Assembly: GCA_019636625.1 (NCBI GenBank)
Contig: JAHBXE010000006.1
Location: forward strand, 112,457 to 176,456
Direction: 5' to 3'
DNA from: Phycisphaeraceae bacterium
GTDB lineage: Bacteria > Planctomycetota > Phycisphaerae > Phycisphaerales > UBA1924
DNA length: 64,000 nucleotides
In this document: positions 32,334 to 40,952 of the stretch, piece by piece
How the letters are laid out: every line of letters starts with the position of its first letter
Position numbering within the stretch: the stretch's first letter is position 1
Notes under the pieces: generated by a model
Told to the model about the DNA's origin: nothing
Seen by the model: only the letters and a program-made list of their open reading frames with translations
Database searches by the model: none
Translations under genes and position numbers: made by a program

Positions 32334-32846
32334 ATGATCAAGGCCACCGTCGGCGCTCGCGCGTTCCGTGACTACGCGGGGATGGTTGCTCGCCTCCGGC
32401 CGCGCCCCGATCGCGCGGCCATGATGCAGGTTGCCGTCGATGCGATGTGGGAGACGCTCGGCGGGCGGGGCGTGTCATGGATCGGTTTCTACACCAAGGC
32501 GGAAGGGCGCGACGAGATGCTGCTCCAGGCCCGTCGCGACAAGCCCGCGTGCTCGCCAATCGGGTTGCACGGGATGTGCGGGCGGTGCTGGCGGGAACGC
32601 AAGCCGATCATTGTGAAGGATGTGGCCACCCTCGGTGCGAACTACATCGCGTGCGATCCCAAGGACCGCTCGGAAGTGGTGATCCCGCTGTTCGAGCCCG
32701 ATGGCTCGTGCTGGGGCGTGCTCGACACGGACAGCTACGAGGTGGACAGTTTCCACGATGACGATGTCACCGGCCTGACGCGGGCCGTGGAGCGGCTCGG
32801 ACTCTCCACGCCGCAGCAGCCGGCGCCGTACATCCTGCGGTTGTGA
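32334..32846 (+). CDS. GAF protein resembling free methionine-(R)-sulfoxide reductase
   Basis: 170 residues, a single GAF domain. VSWIGFYTK, the cysteine-bearing KPACSPIGLHGMCG loop, the NYIACDPKDRSEVVIPL block and WGVLDTDSYEVDSFHDDD match the fRMsr (YebR/MsrC) layout, whose three cysteines reduce free Met-R-sulfoxide. The resolving and catalytic positions appear present (ACS, MCG, IACD). The length and the extra C-terminal tail agree. Other small GAF proteins cannot be fully excluded. Confidence 0.78.
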   Translation: MIKATVGARAFRDYAGMVARLRPRPDRAAMMQVAVDAMWETLGGRGVSWIGFYTKAEGRDEMLLQARRDKPACSPIGLHGMCGRCWRERKPIIVKDVATLGANYIACDPKDRSEVVIPLFEPDGSCWGVLDTDSYEVDSFHDDDVTGLTRAVERLGLSTPQQPAPYILRL

Positions 32847-32870
32847 GCGGCGGGCAGGGAAGTACGCGGT

Positions 32871-32982
32871 GGCGCGGAGATCGCGCAAAGGTCGCGAATG
32901 CAGGCCCGTCGATCCAGAAGCGACCCGCGCGTCTTCCTCCTGTTGATTGAGGTTGTGATTCTCTCCGTGTGATCTCCGCGCC
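32871..32982. repeat. Inverted repeat GGCGCGGAGATC in intergenic gap
   Basis: Perfect 12-bp arms at 32871-32882 and 32971-32982, flanked by degenerate GCGCGAAGG/GCGGAGAAG words on both sides. Resembles the widespread intergenic ACGGAGR-type repeat of many bacteria. Sits between the converging GAF and rluA genes, where it could also act as a shared transcription end. Confidence 0.55.
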
Positions 32983-33000
32983 TTCGCGCACTTCTCCGCA

Positions 33001-33756
33001 TCAGAACGGCGGCGTGCTGACGAACTCGACGCGTCGGCCTGTGCCGGGCTCGAGGAACGAGAGCGATGCGGCGTGCAGCATGAGGCGTGGGGCCTCCGGC
33101 CCGCCGTAGAGCTCATCGCCGAGAATAGGGTGACCCAGGCCGGAAGCCGCGTGAACACGAAGCTGGTGCGTGCGGCCGGTCAGCGGGTCAAACCTTATCC
33201 TCAGGCGATCGACCTCCCTCGCCAGGATCCGCCATCGGGTGACTGCATCGCGACCGTTGACGGGGTCGATCACCTGCAGCGGTCGTCGCACCAGGTCGCC
33301 CCGCATCGGCAGCAACAACTCGCCTTGGTCACGGTCGAGCGGGTCCGGACCGACCCAGCCCGGGGGCAGACCCCCCACCACGAGGGCGGTGTAGGACTTC
33401 TCCACGACCCGCCGTTCGAACTGGGATGAGAGGTCCTTCTGTGCCTGCTCATCCAAGCCGAAGACCAGCAAGCCGGATGTTTCCATGTCCAGGCGATGGA
33501 CGACCAGCGGGCCGGTTGCTAGCGGAAATAGGGCCGCGACGCGTGCCGCGGCACAATCGGCCTTCTCGGGCCCCTTGCCGGGGACGGAGAGCATGCCCGA
33601 AGGCTTGTCGATGACGGCGTACCGATCCGTGGCGGCGATGACACGGATCCGATCAGGGAGTTCGCCCGGCGTGATGGGAGCGGCCGATCGTTCTACGCTT
33701 TGGCCGTTGGCGTCCGCACCCGAACCGAAAGGCGAATGTGAAGCACTGCCTGACAT
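33001..33756 (-). CDS. RluA-family pseudouridine synthase
   Basis: 251 residues. VIDKPSGMLSVPGKG, the catalytic motif VVHRLDMETSGLLVFG with the essential Asp, KSYTALVVG, the PLTGRTHQLRVHAA block and HPILGDELYGG are all present. Modifies uridines in rRNA or tRNA; target unassigned. Start placed at the ATG lying 8 nt after TACGAT; that start overlaps the 5' end of the divergent propeller gene by 19 bp. No S4 domain is seen. Confidence 0.9.
   Translation of the reverse strand: MSGSASHSPFGSGADANGQSVERSAAPITPGELPDRIRVIAATDRYAVIDKPSGMLSVPGKGPEKADCAAARVAALFPLATGPLVVHRLDMETSGLLVFGLDEQAQKDLSSQFERRVVEKSYTALVVGGLPPGWVGPDPLDRDQGELLLPMRGDLVRRPLQVIDPVNGRDAVTRWRILAREVDRLRIRFDPLTGRTHQLRVHAASGLGHPILGDELYGGPEAPRLMLHAASLSFLEPGTGRRVEFVSTPPF
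33694..33699 (+). promoter_or_regulatory. -10-like TACGCT of the propeller gene
   Basis: TACGCT within the rluA coding region on the other strand, about 40 nt before the GTG; the leader contains AAAGG. Confidence 0.45.
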
Positions 33757-34985
33757 CGAGCATGATCGTAACCGTCCTGTCCGCCGCCGCGTGTTCGGCC
33801 CAGCCCGGTCACACGGGCGGTCCGCCCGCTTCGGCGGAGCCGCTGGACTGGAAGACACTCGAAACCCCGGTGCTGACTCATCATGTTCAGCTGACATCGC
33901 GTGATCAGTTCCTCAAGGCGGGCGAGGCGTACTTCAGCCCCGAAGGAAAGTGGATCGTCTTCCAGGCCGTTCCGACCCCGGCGGAGGGCAAAACGCCCGA
34001 CCCCCACTATTCCATGTATGTGGCGAAGTTGACCCGGGACAGCGGCGGTCACATCACCGGCATGGAAACGCCGATCATGATCAGCACGCCGGGATCATGG
34101 AACTCCTGCGGCTGGTTCCATCCGCAGCAGCCGTACAAGGTGCTCTTCGGCTCCACCATGGAGCCGCCCTCGACCGAGCAGCACGGCGAGTTCCGCGTGG
34201 GACAGCGGACCTACACCTGGCTGTTCCCGAAGGAAACGGACATTGTCATCCGCTCCGTGCCCGCGATTTTCATGGACCTGAACCCGGACGCGGCGCCGGT
34301 GCTGTGGGGCGATGATGCCAAGGCCCCCGTGCGCGTGATCGACCGCCCGGACTACGACGCGGAGAGTTCCTACACCAAAGACGGCCGATTCATCCTGTAC
34401 GCGCACGTGCGTGAGGACCGCCAGGTCGGGCAGAAGGCCGACGCCGACATCTGGGTGCGCGACACGCAGACGGGGAAGGATTACCCGCTGGTGACGGCGG
34501 ACGGCTACGACGGCGGACCCTTCTTCTCACCCGATGAGAAGTGGATCTGCTACCGGTCGGACCGGAAGGGAGACGACCTGCTTCAGCTGTTCGTCGCGGA
34601 GCTTCGGTACGAGAACGGCATCCCCGTGGGTATCGCCAAGGAGTACCAGGTCACGGACAACGGGGCGGTGAACTGGGCGCCGTACTGGGACCCGACCGGC
34701 ACCTACCTCGTGTACGGCACCAGCGAAGTCGGGCACATGAACTACGAGGTCTTCGCGGTTGAGGCCTCCCCCGCAAAGCTGCGGGCCGGCGCCACCCCCG
34801 CGGACCTGAAGCGGGTCCGCATCACGCATGCCAACGGGGCGGACGTGCTCCCGGTGTTCAGCCCCGACGGCCGGCACATGATGTGGACCGCGCAGCGCGG
34901 GCCGCTGGGCCGCGGCGACCAGCGCCCCACCAGCCAGCTCTGGATCGCGGAGTTCAACGCGGCGGGCGTGAACCTGGGGCATTGA
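33738..34985 (+). CDS. Secreted WD40-like (PD40/TolB-type) beta-propeller protein
   Basis: 415 residues. GTG start with AAAGG upstream gives a signal peptide (TSSMIVTVLSAAACSAQ; possibly a lipoprotein). Repeated propeller strands follow: AYFSPEGKWIVFQA, YTKDGRFILYAHV, FFSPDEKWICYRSDR, YWDPTGTYLVYG and FSPDGRHMMWTA. Such proteins are periplasmic scaffolds or enzymes' binding domains; no catalytic domain is attached here. Followed after 4 nt by an esterase-like gene, so cotranscribed. Confidence 0.82.
   Translation: MKHCLTSSMIVTVLSAAACSAQPGHTGGPPASAEPLDWKTLETPVLTHHVQLTSRDQFLKAGEAYFSPEGKWIVFQAVPTPAEGKTPDPHYSMYVAKLTRDSGGHITGMETPIMISTPGSWNSCGWFHPQQPYKVLFGSTMEPPSTEQHGEFRVGQRTYTWLFPKETDIVIRSVPAIFMDLNPDAAPVLWGDDAKAPVRVIDRPDYDAESSYTKDGRFILYAHVREDRQVGQKADADIWVRDTQTGKDYPLVTADGYDGGPFFSPDEKWICYRSDRKGDDLLQLFVAELRYENGIPVGIAKEYQVTDNGAVNWAPYWDPTGTYLVYGTSEVGHMNYEVFAVEASPAKLRAGATPADLKRVRITHANGADVLPVFSPDGRHMMWTAQRGPLGRGDQRPTSQLWIAEFNAAGVNLGH
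33765..33770 (-). promoter_or_regulatory. -10-like TACGAT of rluA
   Basis: TACGAT, 8 nt before the rluA ATG, inside the coding start of the divergent propeller gene. Confidence 0.5.
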
Positions 34986-34989
34986 TCGC

Positions 34990-36105
34990 ATGATCGAGCC
35001 GGAGGACTTCGGCCTTTCACCCGTCGCCACGCTCGCCCACGTCGGCGAGCCGACGCGGTCCATCCGACACGGCTCGTTCTGGAAGACCTGGACGTCCGGC
35101 GTCATGGCCGATCGCCCTCGCCTGCTCACCCGCGACCACACGCGCGCCGATCCCAGCGACCCGTCGGCAACGCACGAGTTCGAGAGCTGCCGGCACGTCC
35201 GCATCGGATGCTCACTTCTATGGCCCGAGCGGGGACGCCCGCGGGCCGGGCTGGTCGTGCTCCATGGGTATGAGAACGTGCCCACCTTGGGCCAGTCCGC
35301 CGAGGATTACGCCGCGTGGCCCGCGCGCGGTATCGCGGTGCTCATCGTCCGCGTGCGCGGCTACGCGGGCTCCTGCGACGATGTGCCTCAACTGGTCCAC
35401 CACGCCGGACACAAGGGAGGCGGCGAGTGGATCACCTACGGCCTGGAAACGCCCCTCTCCGACCGCGGTTATGGCTGCGACTGGTCGTTCTCCTACGCCG
35501 CGGCGGATGTGGTCAACGCCTGCCGCGCCCTTCGCGATCGACTGGGGGAGGGACCTCCGCTGTTCATCACGGGCCAGTCGTTCGGCGCGGCCCTCGGCGT
35601 CGTGGCGGCCTCGCAACTCTCGGATGTGAACGAGCCGGCCCGGCTGGTGCTGGGGCACCCCACGCTGGGCGACTGGCCGTGGCGACTGAACCTTCCCGAG
35701 CACCTGGGCGGAACGCGGCGGGGTGGGGCGGGCGGCATCATCCGCCGGTTCGTCGAGAACCACCCCAACCTCCGGAATGAAGTCTCGACGATTCTGCGCG
35801 TGTTCGACACGGCGGTGCACGCCCGCCGGATCACGTGCCCCGTGCTGTGCAAGCTGGCGGTGCGGGACGATGTCGTCCCCGCGCCCGCCGCGGCGGCGGT
35901 GTTCAACGCCCTCGGTTCGGACCCGGGCCGCAAGTGGCGGTTTGTCACCCATTACGGGCACTTCGACGGCGGTCTGGCGGACCTGCGTCGGCACGCGATG
36001 TTCGAGAAAGTCACGGCCGACTTCCTCGACCCCGACAGGGACCCCGAAGATGCGATGGCGTCTTGGGAGAACGTCATGGCCTCGCCGGACGCCCGCCGGG
36101 TGTGA
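34990..36105 (+). CDS. Alpha/beta hydrolase, acetyl-xylan-esterase-like
   Basis: 371 residues. Oxyanion strand LVVLHGYENVP, nucleophile elbow GQSFGA near residue 195, an acid in VRDDVVPAP near 293 and His in THYGHFDGG near 323 complete the triad. The GEWITYGLETPLSDRGY segment and lid recall the AXE1/cephalosporin deacetylase group, weakly. No signal peptide, so probably cytoplasmic. Starts 4 nt after the propeller gene stop; substrate unknown. Confidence 0.8.
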   Translation: MIEPEDFGLSPVATLAHVGEPTRSIRHGSFWKTWTSGVMADRPRLLTRDHTRADPSDPSATHEFESCRHVRIGCSLLWPERGRPRAGLVVLHGYENVPTLGQSAEDYAAWPARGIAVLIVRVRGYAGSCDDVPQLVHHAGHKGGGEWITYGLETPLSDRGYGCDWSFSYAAADVVNACRALRDRLGEGPPLFITGQSFGAALGVVAASQLSDVNEPARLVLGHPTLGDWPWRLNLPEHLGGTRRGGAGGIIRRFVENHPNLRNEVSTILRVFDTAVHARRITCPVLCKLAVRDDVVPAPAAAAVFNALGSDPGRKWRFVTHYGHFDGGLADLRRHAMFEKVTADFLDPDRDPEDAMASWENVMASPDARRV

Positions 36106-36135
36106 GCGGACGCCCCCGTGTCCACCTTCCCCCGC

Positions 36136-36141
36136 TACGCT
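36136..36141 (+). promoter_or_regulatory. -10-like TACGCT of the 36148 gene
   Basis: TACGCT, 6 nt before the ATG, no ribosome site. Confidence 0.55.
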
Positions 36142-36147
36142 CTGGCC

Positions 36148-37092
36148 ATGACCGAGTCGCTCCGCACGCTGATGGCCGGGTTGATCGACTACGCCGGGCT
36201 GTTCCCGCCCGCCAAGCTCGCCATGCCTGCATCGGTCGAGACCTTCGCCCGCTCCATGGTCGGTGAGCACCGCTGGATCCTCGGGCGGTTCATCTGCCCC
36301 GTGTCGCGGTTGCGGGAGTTTTCGCAGGCCGCGGCGGTGATGCTGCCCGGAACCTTCGCCACCAGCGGCTACCGGGAGTACGCGGGGGGCGAGCCTTGGC
36401 GGCTCAGCGCGATCATCGACGGTGACCTGCACGCAGACCTGGACACGATCGCCGCGTTCAACGAGCACCACGAACGGGAGGATCACGGCCTGTGCGCGGT
36501 GGATGCCGTCGAGCTCAGGGTTGCCAGGCCGGAGCAGATCGACTCCGCGACCGAGGAGATCTCGGACGACCTGCTCCCGTTCTTTGAGTTTCCGCCGGAA
36601 GTGGTCGGCGCCGGCGATTGCCGCGGCTTTGTGGCCGCCCTGGCCGGGCATGGCGCAGGGGCGAAGATCCGGACGGGCGGCATCGTCCCCGAGGCGTTCC
36701 CGTCCACCCGAGCGGTGGCGACGTTCATCGCGGCGTGCGCCGGCGCGGGTGTGCCCTTCAAAGCCACGGCCGGGCTTCATCACCCGCTGCGGGCGGAGTA
36801 CCCGTTGACGTACGAACCTTCCTGCCCGCGCGGCACGATGCACGGGTTTCTCAACGTGTTTCTCGCCGCGGCGCTGGTGTACACGCACCGGCTCGATGCG
36901 GGGCGCGCGGCGGAGATCCTCGACATCCGCGACGCCGACCAGTTCCGTTTCACCGATGAGGGCGTGCGGTGGAACGGACTGTTCCTGGAGGTGGCGCAGA
37001 TCGCCAAGGCGCGGGAGGCGTTCTGCCTGTCGTACGGGTCGTGCTCGTTTGATGAACCGGTGGCGGACCTTCAGAAGCTTGGGCTGCTGTAG
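36148..37092 (+). CDS. Conserved-looking protein of unknown function
   Basis: 314 residues, no family recognised. No signal peptide or membrane helix. The sequence is well ordered: IDYAGLFPPAKLAMP near the start, FICPVSRLREF, an AKIRTGGIVPEAFPS strand, FKATAGLHHPLR, CPRGTMHGFLN and LSYGSCSFDEP at the end. Alternating beta/alpha segments with a lone Lys in the AKIRTGG and FKATAG strands look like a TIM barrel of aldolase or enolase-like type; that is inference. Own leaderless-type promoter. It converges with the dockerin gene. Confidence 0.8.
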   Translation: MTESLRTLMAGLIDYAGLFPPAKLAMPASVETFARSMVGEHRWILGRFICPVSRLREFSQAAAVMLPGTFATSGYREYAGGEPWRLSAIIDGDLHADLDTIAAFNEHHEREDHGLCAVDAVELRVARPEQIDSATEEISDDLLPFFEFPPEVVGAGDCRGFVAALAGHGAGAKIRTGGIVPEAFPSTRAVATFIAACAGAGVPFKATAGLHHPLRAEYPLTYEPSCPRGTMHGFLNVFLAAALVYTHRLDAGRAAEILDIRDADQFRFTDEGVRWNGLFLEVAQIAKAREAFCLSYGSCSFDEPVADLQKLGLL

Positions 37093-37140
37093 ACCGGCCC
37101 GAGCCCTGATGTGGAGATCACAATCGGTACGGGGCGGCAC

Positions 37141-37153
37141 GTGGCTTGGCCAC
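37141..37153. terminator. Short hairpin between convergent genes
   Basis: GTGGC-TTG-GCCAC, 5-bp stem, flanked by GGGG and CCCC that could extend pairing. No U-tract on either strand. Sole structure in the 70-bp convergent gap. Confidence 0.3.
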
Positions 37154-37162
37154 CCCGTCGAA

Positions 37163-38449
37163 TCACGGGCATCCCGCCGCGAACGCATTCAGGAAACACT
37201 GGAAGTCGTTCGCCGTCAGCAGCGGCGTGCCCGATGAACTGTCGCAGTTGGCGTAGAAGCTGCCCGCCGCGAACGCGTTGAGGAAGCACTGGAAGTCGTT
37301 CGCGGTCAGCAGGGGGGACCCCGTCGAGTTGTCGCAGTTGGCACGGCAGGGCCTCGGAGCCGCGGCGGCCTGGCGGATGTCGCCCACGAGCAGGCTGGAG
37401 TTGGCGAAGTACGTCTGGCGCTCGTTCGTGTTGTTGAACAGCCCGTCGTTATCGAGGTCCGTCAGGACGATCACCCGCTTGCCCGAGTTGTCCGTGATCA
37501 ACACGCGGCCGTCGGTCAGGGACACGACGTCAATGTTGGTAAAGCCGCTCTCCGCCGTGGACCAGACGACCTCCGACTCGCCCGCATCCATCGCGTCCTG
37601 ATCGTTGTTAAGGTCCTGAAGGCGCAGAAGCTGGTCCACGCTTCCCGTCGCGGTCTGGAGCAGGTACACCGCCCCCGGACGGAACAGGTCCGGCTCGATC
37701 GCGAACCCGGCCGACGGCGTGATGCCCGCCGCGTTGCCCGCCACCCAGAACTGCGACACCTCCGAGGCATCATCGCAAGACCCATCGTTGTTGGCGTCGA
37801 AGAAACGGTACACCCCGTGCAGCCCCGCGGACGAGTTGCGAAAGTACCCGGACAGCGGGAGGCCCGATCCGAAGATGATCTCCTGCGGCGAGTAGCCGCC
37901 GTTGCCAGGGCCGAAGAACGCCGCGCCGATGAACACCTCCACCTCGCCGGCATCCTGGAAGTCGCCGTCCTGGTTCAGATCGATCAGCCTGTACACCGCA
38001 TCGTTGCCGAACGCATTGCCCGCGTTGACGATGTACAGCTCTCCCGCCGGGCCGAAGGCGGCGCCGGTCGGGAATGCAAAGCTCACGCTCGAGGCGTTTG
38101 ACGCATCCGCGGCGACCCAGCTTTCGCCGACATCCAAGCAGTCGCCGTCGCGATTCCAGTCTCGGAAAAGGTAGATTCGGCCCGAACCCTGATCGCCGAG
38201 CACGGCAAGCCCATCGGGCCGCACCGCGAGGCAACTCGGGTTGTCGAGGCCAGGTGTTCCCGCGGCGTTCGTCAGGTTGAACACAAGCTGAACTTCGCCC
38301 GGTTCATCGATGACGCCGTTTCCGTTGGCATCCACCACCGCGAAGACGGCGTCGTTGGTCCGATCGTTCAGGAGAAACCGCGACTGGGCGAAAGCCATGT
38401 CGGCCGAAACAAGTACAGCAGGAATGGAAACAAGCGTCAGCGTCTTCAT
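37163..38449 (-). CDS. Secreted EF-hand-rich propeller protein with dockerin doublet
   Basis: 428 residues; GGAGG before the ATG and a signal peptide (TLVSIPAVLVSADMAFA). The body has several Ca-loop-like segments DANGNGVIDEPGE, DWNRDGDCLDVGE, DLNQDGDFQDAGE, DANNDGSCDDASE and DLNNDQDAMDAGE spaced evenly, one per presumed propeller blade. Two GC-type dockerin copies (ANCDNSTGSPLLTANDF, ANCDSSSGTPLLTANDF) end it. Gap of 23 nt after the M1 peptidase gene, so the two may be cotranscribed. Extracellular, function unknown. Confidence 0.82.
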   Translation of the reverse strand: MKTLTLVSIPAVLVSADMAFAQSRFLLNDRTNDAVFAVVDANGNGVIDEPGEVQLVFNLTNAAGTPGLDNPSCLAVRPDGLAVLGDQGSGRIYLFRDWNRDGDCLDVGESWVAADASNASSVSFAFPTGAAFGPAGELYIVNAGNAFGNDAVYRLIDLNQDGDFQDAGEVEVFIGAAFFGPGNGGYSPQEIIFGSGLPLSGYFRNSSAGLHGVYRFFDANNDGSCDDASEVSQFWVAGNAAGITPSAGFAIEPDLFRPGAVYLLQTATGSVDQLLRLQDLNNDQDAMDAGESEVVWSTAESGFTNIDVVSLTDGRVLITDNSGKRVIVLTDLDNDGLFNNTNERQTYFANSSLLVGDIRQAAAAPRPCRANCDNSTGSPLLTANDFQCFLNAFAAGSFYANCDSSSGTPLLTANDFQCFLNAFAAGCP

Positions 38450-38472
38450 GGTGAGCAACCTCCCCGGAGGGC

Positions 38473-40818
38473 TTACGAGCAGCCCGCCGCGAACCTGTTC
38501 AGGAAACACTGGAAGTCATTGGCGGTGAGCGTCGGGCTTCCCGTGCTGCCGTCGCAGTTGGCATACGGGTCGCCCGCGGCGAACTTGTTCAGGAAACACT
38601 GGAAGTCGTTGGCGGTGAGCGTCGGGCTTCCCGAGCTGCCATCGCAGTTGGCGTAGCACAGCGCGGGCTCAACGGTGAAGGTGACCACGGCGGCGCCGCC
38701 GGGAAGACCGTTCCCGCTGGGCAGCACGTTGTTGACGACCTCGCCGTCAAGACCGATCCCCCCCGCGGTCGAGGTGATCGTCGGGGCGCACGTCAGCGTG
38801 TACACGCCGGGCGACAGCGGCGACGCCGGCGTGAGCGTGGCCCGGAAGTTGGCCGGCGCGTAGTCCATGCTGAACGCGACCGGCCCCCCGGGCCCGACCA
38901 GCGAGAAGTTCGAAGCCGTGGCGTTCACACTCTCGCTGAACGTCACCCACACGGACGAAGGGGCGTCGCCGACCGCACCCGGCATGGGAGAAGTGCGGAC
39001 AACCTTGGGCGGCCCGTTCACGTACGCCTCGCTGGTCTTGGACGTGGTCAGGATCCACGAGAACTCGTCCACCGCGATCCCCGTGGCGGGCGCGCCGACG
39101 GGCACGACGAACCACTGCGGCGATGCATCGTTCTGCACCGTGACCGTCTGGCTTCCCGAAGCGTTGTCCACGCGGATATCCACCGGCATCGCGAACACCG
39201 TGCCCGTTTGCGATTGCCGCAGCCGGAGGCGAAGGTAGTTCTGCCCATCGATCGCCACCGTGTTCCAGCCTGAGACATACGCCGGCGCCCCGCCGCCATA
39301 GACCCACTGCTGGAAGTACGTCGTCAGGTCGCGCCCCGAGACGGCCGAGGCCACCGCCTTGAAGTCCTCGGTGGTCGCGGCGGTCCCTTGGTACTGCGCG
39401 CGGTAGGCCGCCAGGATGTCGAAGAAGGTCTGATCCCCCACGATCCGGCGTAACTGGTGCAGCACCCAGGCGCCCTTCCGGTAGGCGTAGTTCGAGCTGA
39501 AGATGGTGCTCGCGCTCGAAACGTTCGTGCGGTACACCGTTCCCGTGACCGCCGTAGGACGGCGGGCGTTCATCGCGGCAAAGTACGCGGGGAGACCCGA
39601 CGATCCGGGCTTGCGTTCTTCCCACAAGGCCTCCGAATACGTCGCGAAGCCCTCGTTGAGCCAGATGTCCGGCCACGTCTTGCACGTGATCATGTCCCCC
39701 CACCACTGGTGCCCGAGTTCATGGGCCGTGACGCTCTCGCTGAAGGTTCCCTGCCCGGTGTAGGTCTGGTGCTCCTCCCCACCGCTGAAGTTGAAGTTGT
39801 AGATCCCGTACTTCTCGCTCACGAACGGGTATTCGCCGAAGAGAGGCCGGTAGGTGGCGAGCATGGGGAGGCACCGCTCCCACGCCGCGCGGTTCGTCGG
39901 CGTGTCGTTCGCGGGGTAGATGCTGAACTCGACGGGCATCGTGCCCGTCCCGCCCCCGGGAAGCGGGTACGTGTAGGCCTGCGACCACTGCGTGTAGTTG
40001 GTCGAACCAACAAAAATGAGGTAGGTTGTCGTGGGCAGATTGGTCGCCCACCGGTAGCGTTTCCTCGCGTTCACCAGCGTGTCGACCCCCTGCAGCAGCC
40101 CGTTCGACACGCTCCTCATCGCCTCGGGCGCCGTAATGGCGACCTCCGCCGTGAACTTGTCCGAGTTGTCACCGTTGGTGGCGACGTCGCCGTCCTTGCA
40201 CGGCCACCAGGTGTAGGCGTAATACGGCTCGCTGAGCGTCTGGAACAGCGGCTGGCCGTTCTGGGTCGTAAACGAAACGGAGCCGAAGCTGCCCACCGAG
40301 ACCGGAACACCGCTGTACGTGATCTTCAGCGTAAACACTTCCCCGTCGTCGTACGCGCGATCGAGCGTCGCGACGCGCGTCGTGGTCGTCGGGTTCGACA
40401 CCGGCACGGGCGTGGTGCCGTTGACGATCGCGGACGAAATCACGAACTGGCTCCGCAGCCGGAAGGTGAAACTCGTCAGCCCGTTCTTCCGGCTCATGAT
40501 TGTGAATGTGTTGGAGCCGCTGATCGTCGTCGACGAGGGGACAATCTCGATGTCCAGGTTGCAGTGCAGCAGATCCGTCAGCTCCGCCGCATCGCACGCC
40601 ATGCACCAGCCCTCAGGGTCCTCCACCGGCCGGTTGCCCGCCGCCAGTCGGCGGGCCGCGGCGACAGCCTTGCCGCACCCATCGCCGGGGAGACAAATCG
40701 CATCGCCATCGTTCCGACCCGCCTGCGTCCACCAGCGATCCAGTCCCCGCCCCTGCTGCCCCAGCACGGGACAGGTCCCGGCCAGCATGGCCACGACGAA
40801 CGCCTGACGACTCAACAT
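38473..40818 (-). CDS. Secreted M1-family metallopeptidase with dockerin doublet
   Basis: 781 residues. Signal peptide (FVVAMLAGTCPVLG), then the M1 fold: FSGGEEHQTYT replaces the usual GAMEN exopeptidase loop, zinc site HELGHQWW near residue 366 with the third ligand in WLNEGFATYSE. After the catalytic part an Ig-like segment (VVRTSPMPGAVGDAPSSVWVTFSE) and two dockerin copies (ANCDGSSGSPTLTANDFQ, ANCDGSTGSPTLTANDFQ). An extracellular aminopeptidase or endopeptidase displayed by dockerin. GGAG 7 nt before the ATG. A perfect palindrome lies upstream. Confidence 0.9.
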   Translation of the reverse strand: MLSRQAFVVAMLAGTCPVLGQQGRGLDRWWTQAGRNDGDAICLPGDGCGKAVAAARRLAAGNRPVEDPEGWCMACDAAELTDLLHCNLDIEIVPSSTTISGSNTFTIMSRKNGLTSFTFRLRSQFVISSAIVNGTTPVPVSNPTTTTRVATLDRAYDDGEVFTLKITYSGVPVSVGSFGSVSFTTQNGQPLFQTLSEPYYAYTWWPCKDGDVATNGDNSDKFTAEVAITAPEAMRSVSNGLLQGVDTLVNARKRYRWATNLPTTTYLIFVGSTNYTQWSQAYTYPLPGGGTGTMPVEFSIYPANDTPTNRAAWERCLPMLATYRPLFGEYPFVSEKYGIYNFNFSGGEEHQTYTGQGTFSESVTAHELGHQWWGDMITCKTWPDIWLNEGFATYSEALWEERKPGSSGLPAYFAAMNARRPTAVTGTVYRTNVSSASTIFSSNYAYRKGAWVLHQLRRIVGDQTFFDILAAYRAQYQGTAATTEDFKAVASAVSGRDLTTYFQQWVYGGGAPAYVSGWNTVAIDGQNYLRLRLRQSQTGTVFAMPVDIRVDNASGSQTVTVQNDASPQWFVVPVGAPATGIAVDEFSWILTTSKTSEAYVNGPPKVVRTSPMPGAVGDAPSSVWVTFSESVNATASNFSLVGPGGPVAFSMDYAPANFRATLTPASPLSPGVYTLTCAPTITSTAGGIGLDGEVVNNVLPSGNGLPGGAAVVTFTVEPALCYANCDGSSGSPTLTANDFQCFLNKFAAGDPYANCDGSTGSPTLTANDFQCFLNRFAAGCS

Positions 40819-40904
40819 GTCCACGCTCCGCTGGGGGAACTCCCGAAGTCGAGGCCGAGCACGCGCCTCGGTGCCTTCCGGCAATCATCTCGACTCTGGC
40901 GAAT

Positions 40905-40916
40905 GTAACCGGTTAC
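40905..40916. promoter_or_regulatory. Perfect 12-bp palindrome GTAACCGGTTAC
   Basis: Located about 90 nt upstream of the M1 peptidase start, in the gap after the astacin gene. A-T rich outer part and CCGG centre resemble LacI/GalR-type operators. Candidate binding site controlling the peptidase-dockerin pair. Confidence 0.45.
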
Positions 40917-40952
40917 GCGGAAAGTGCAAGTTTCTTTCTCGCCAAACACCCC

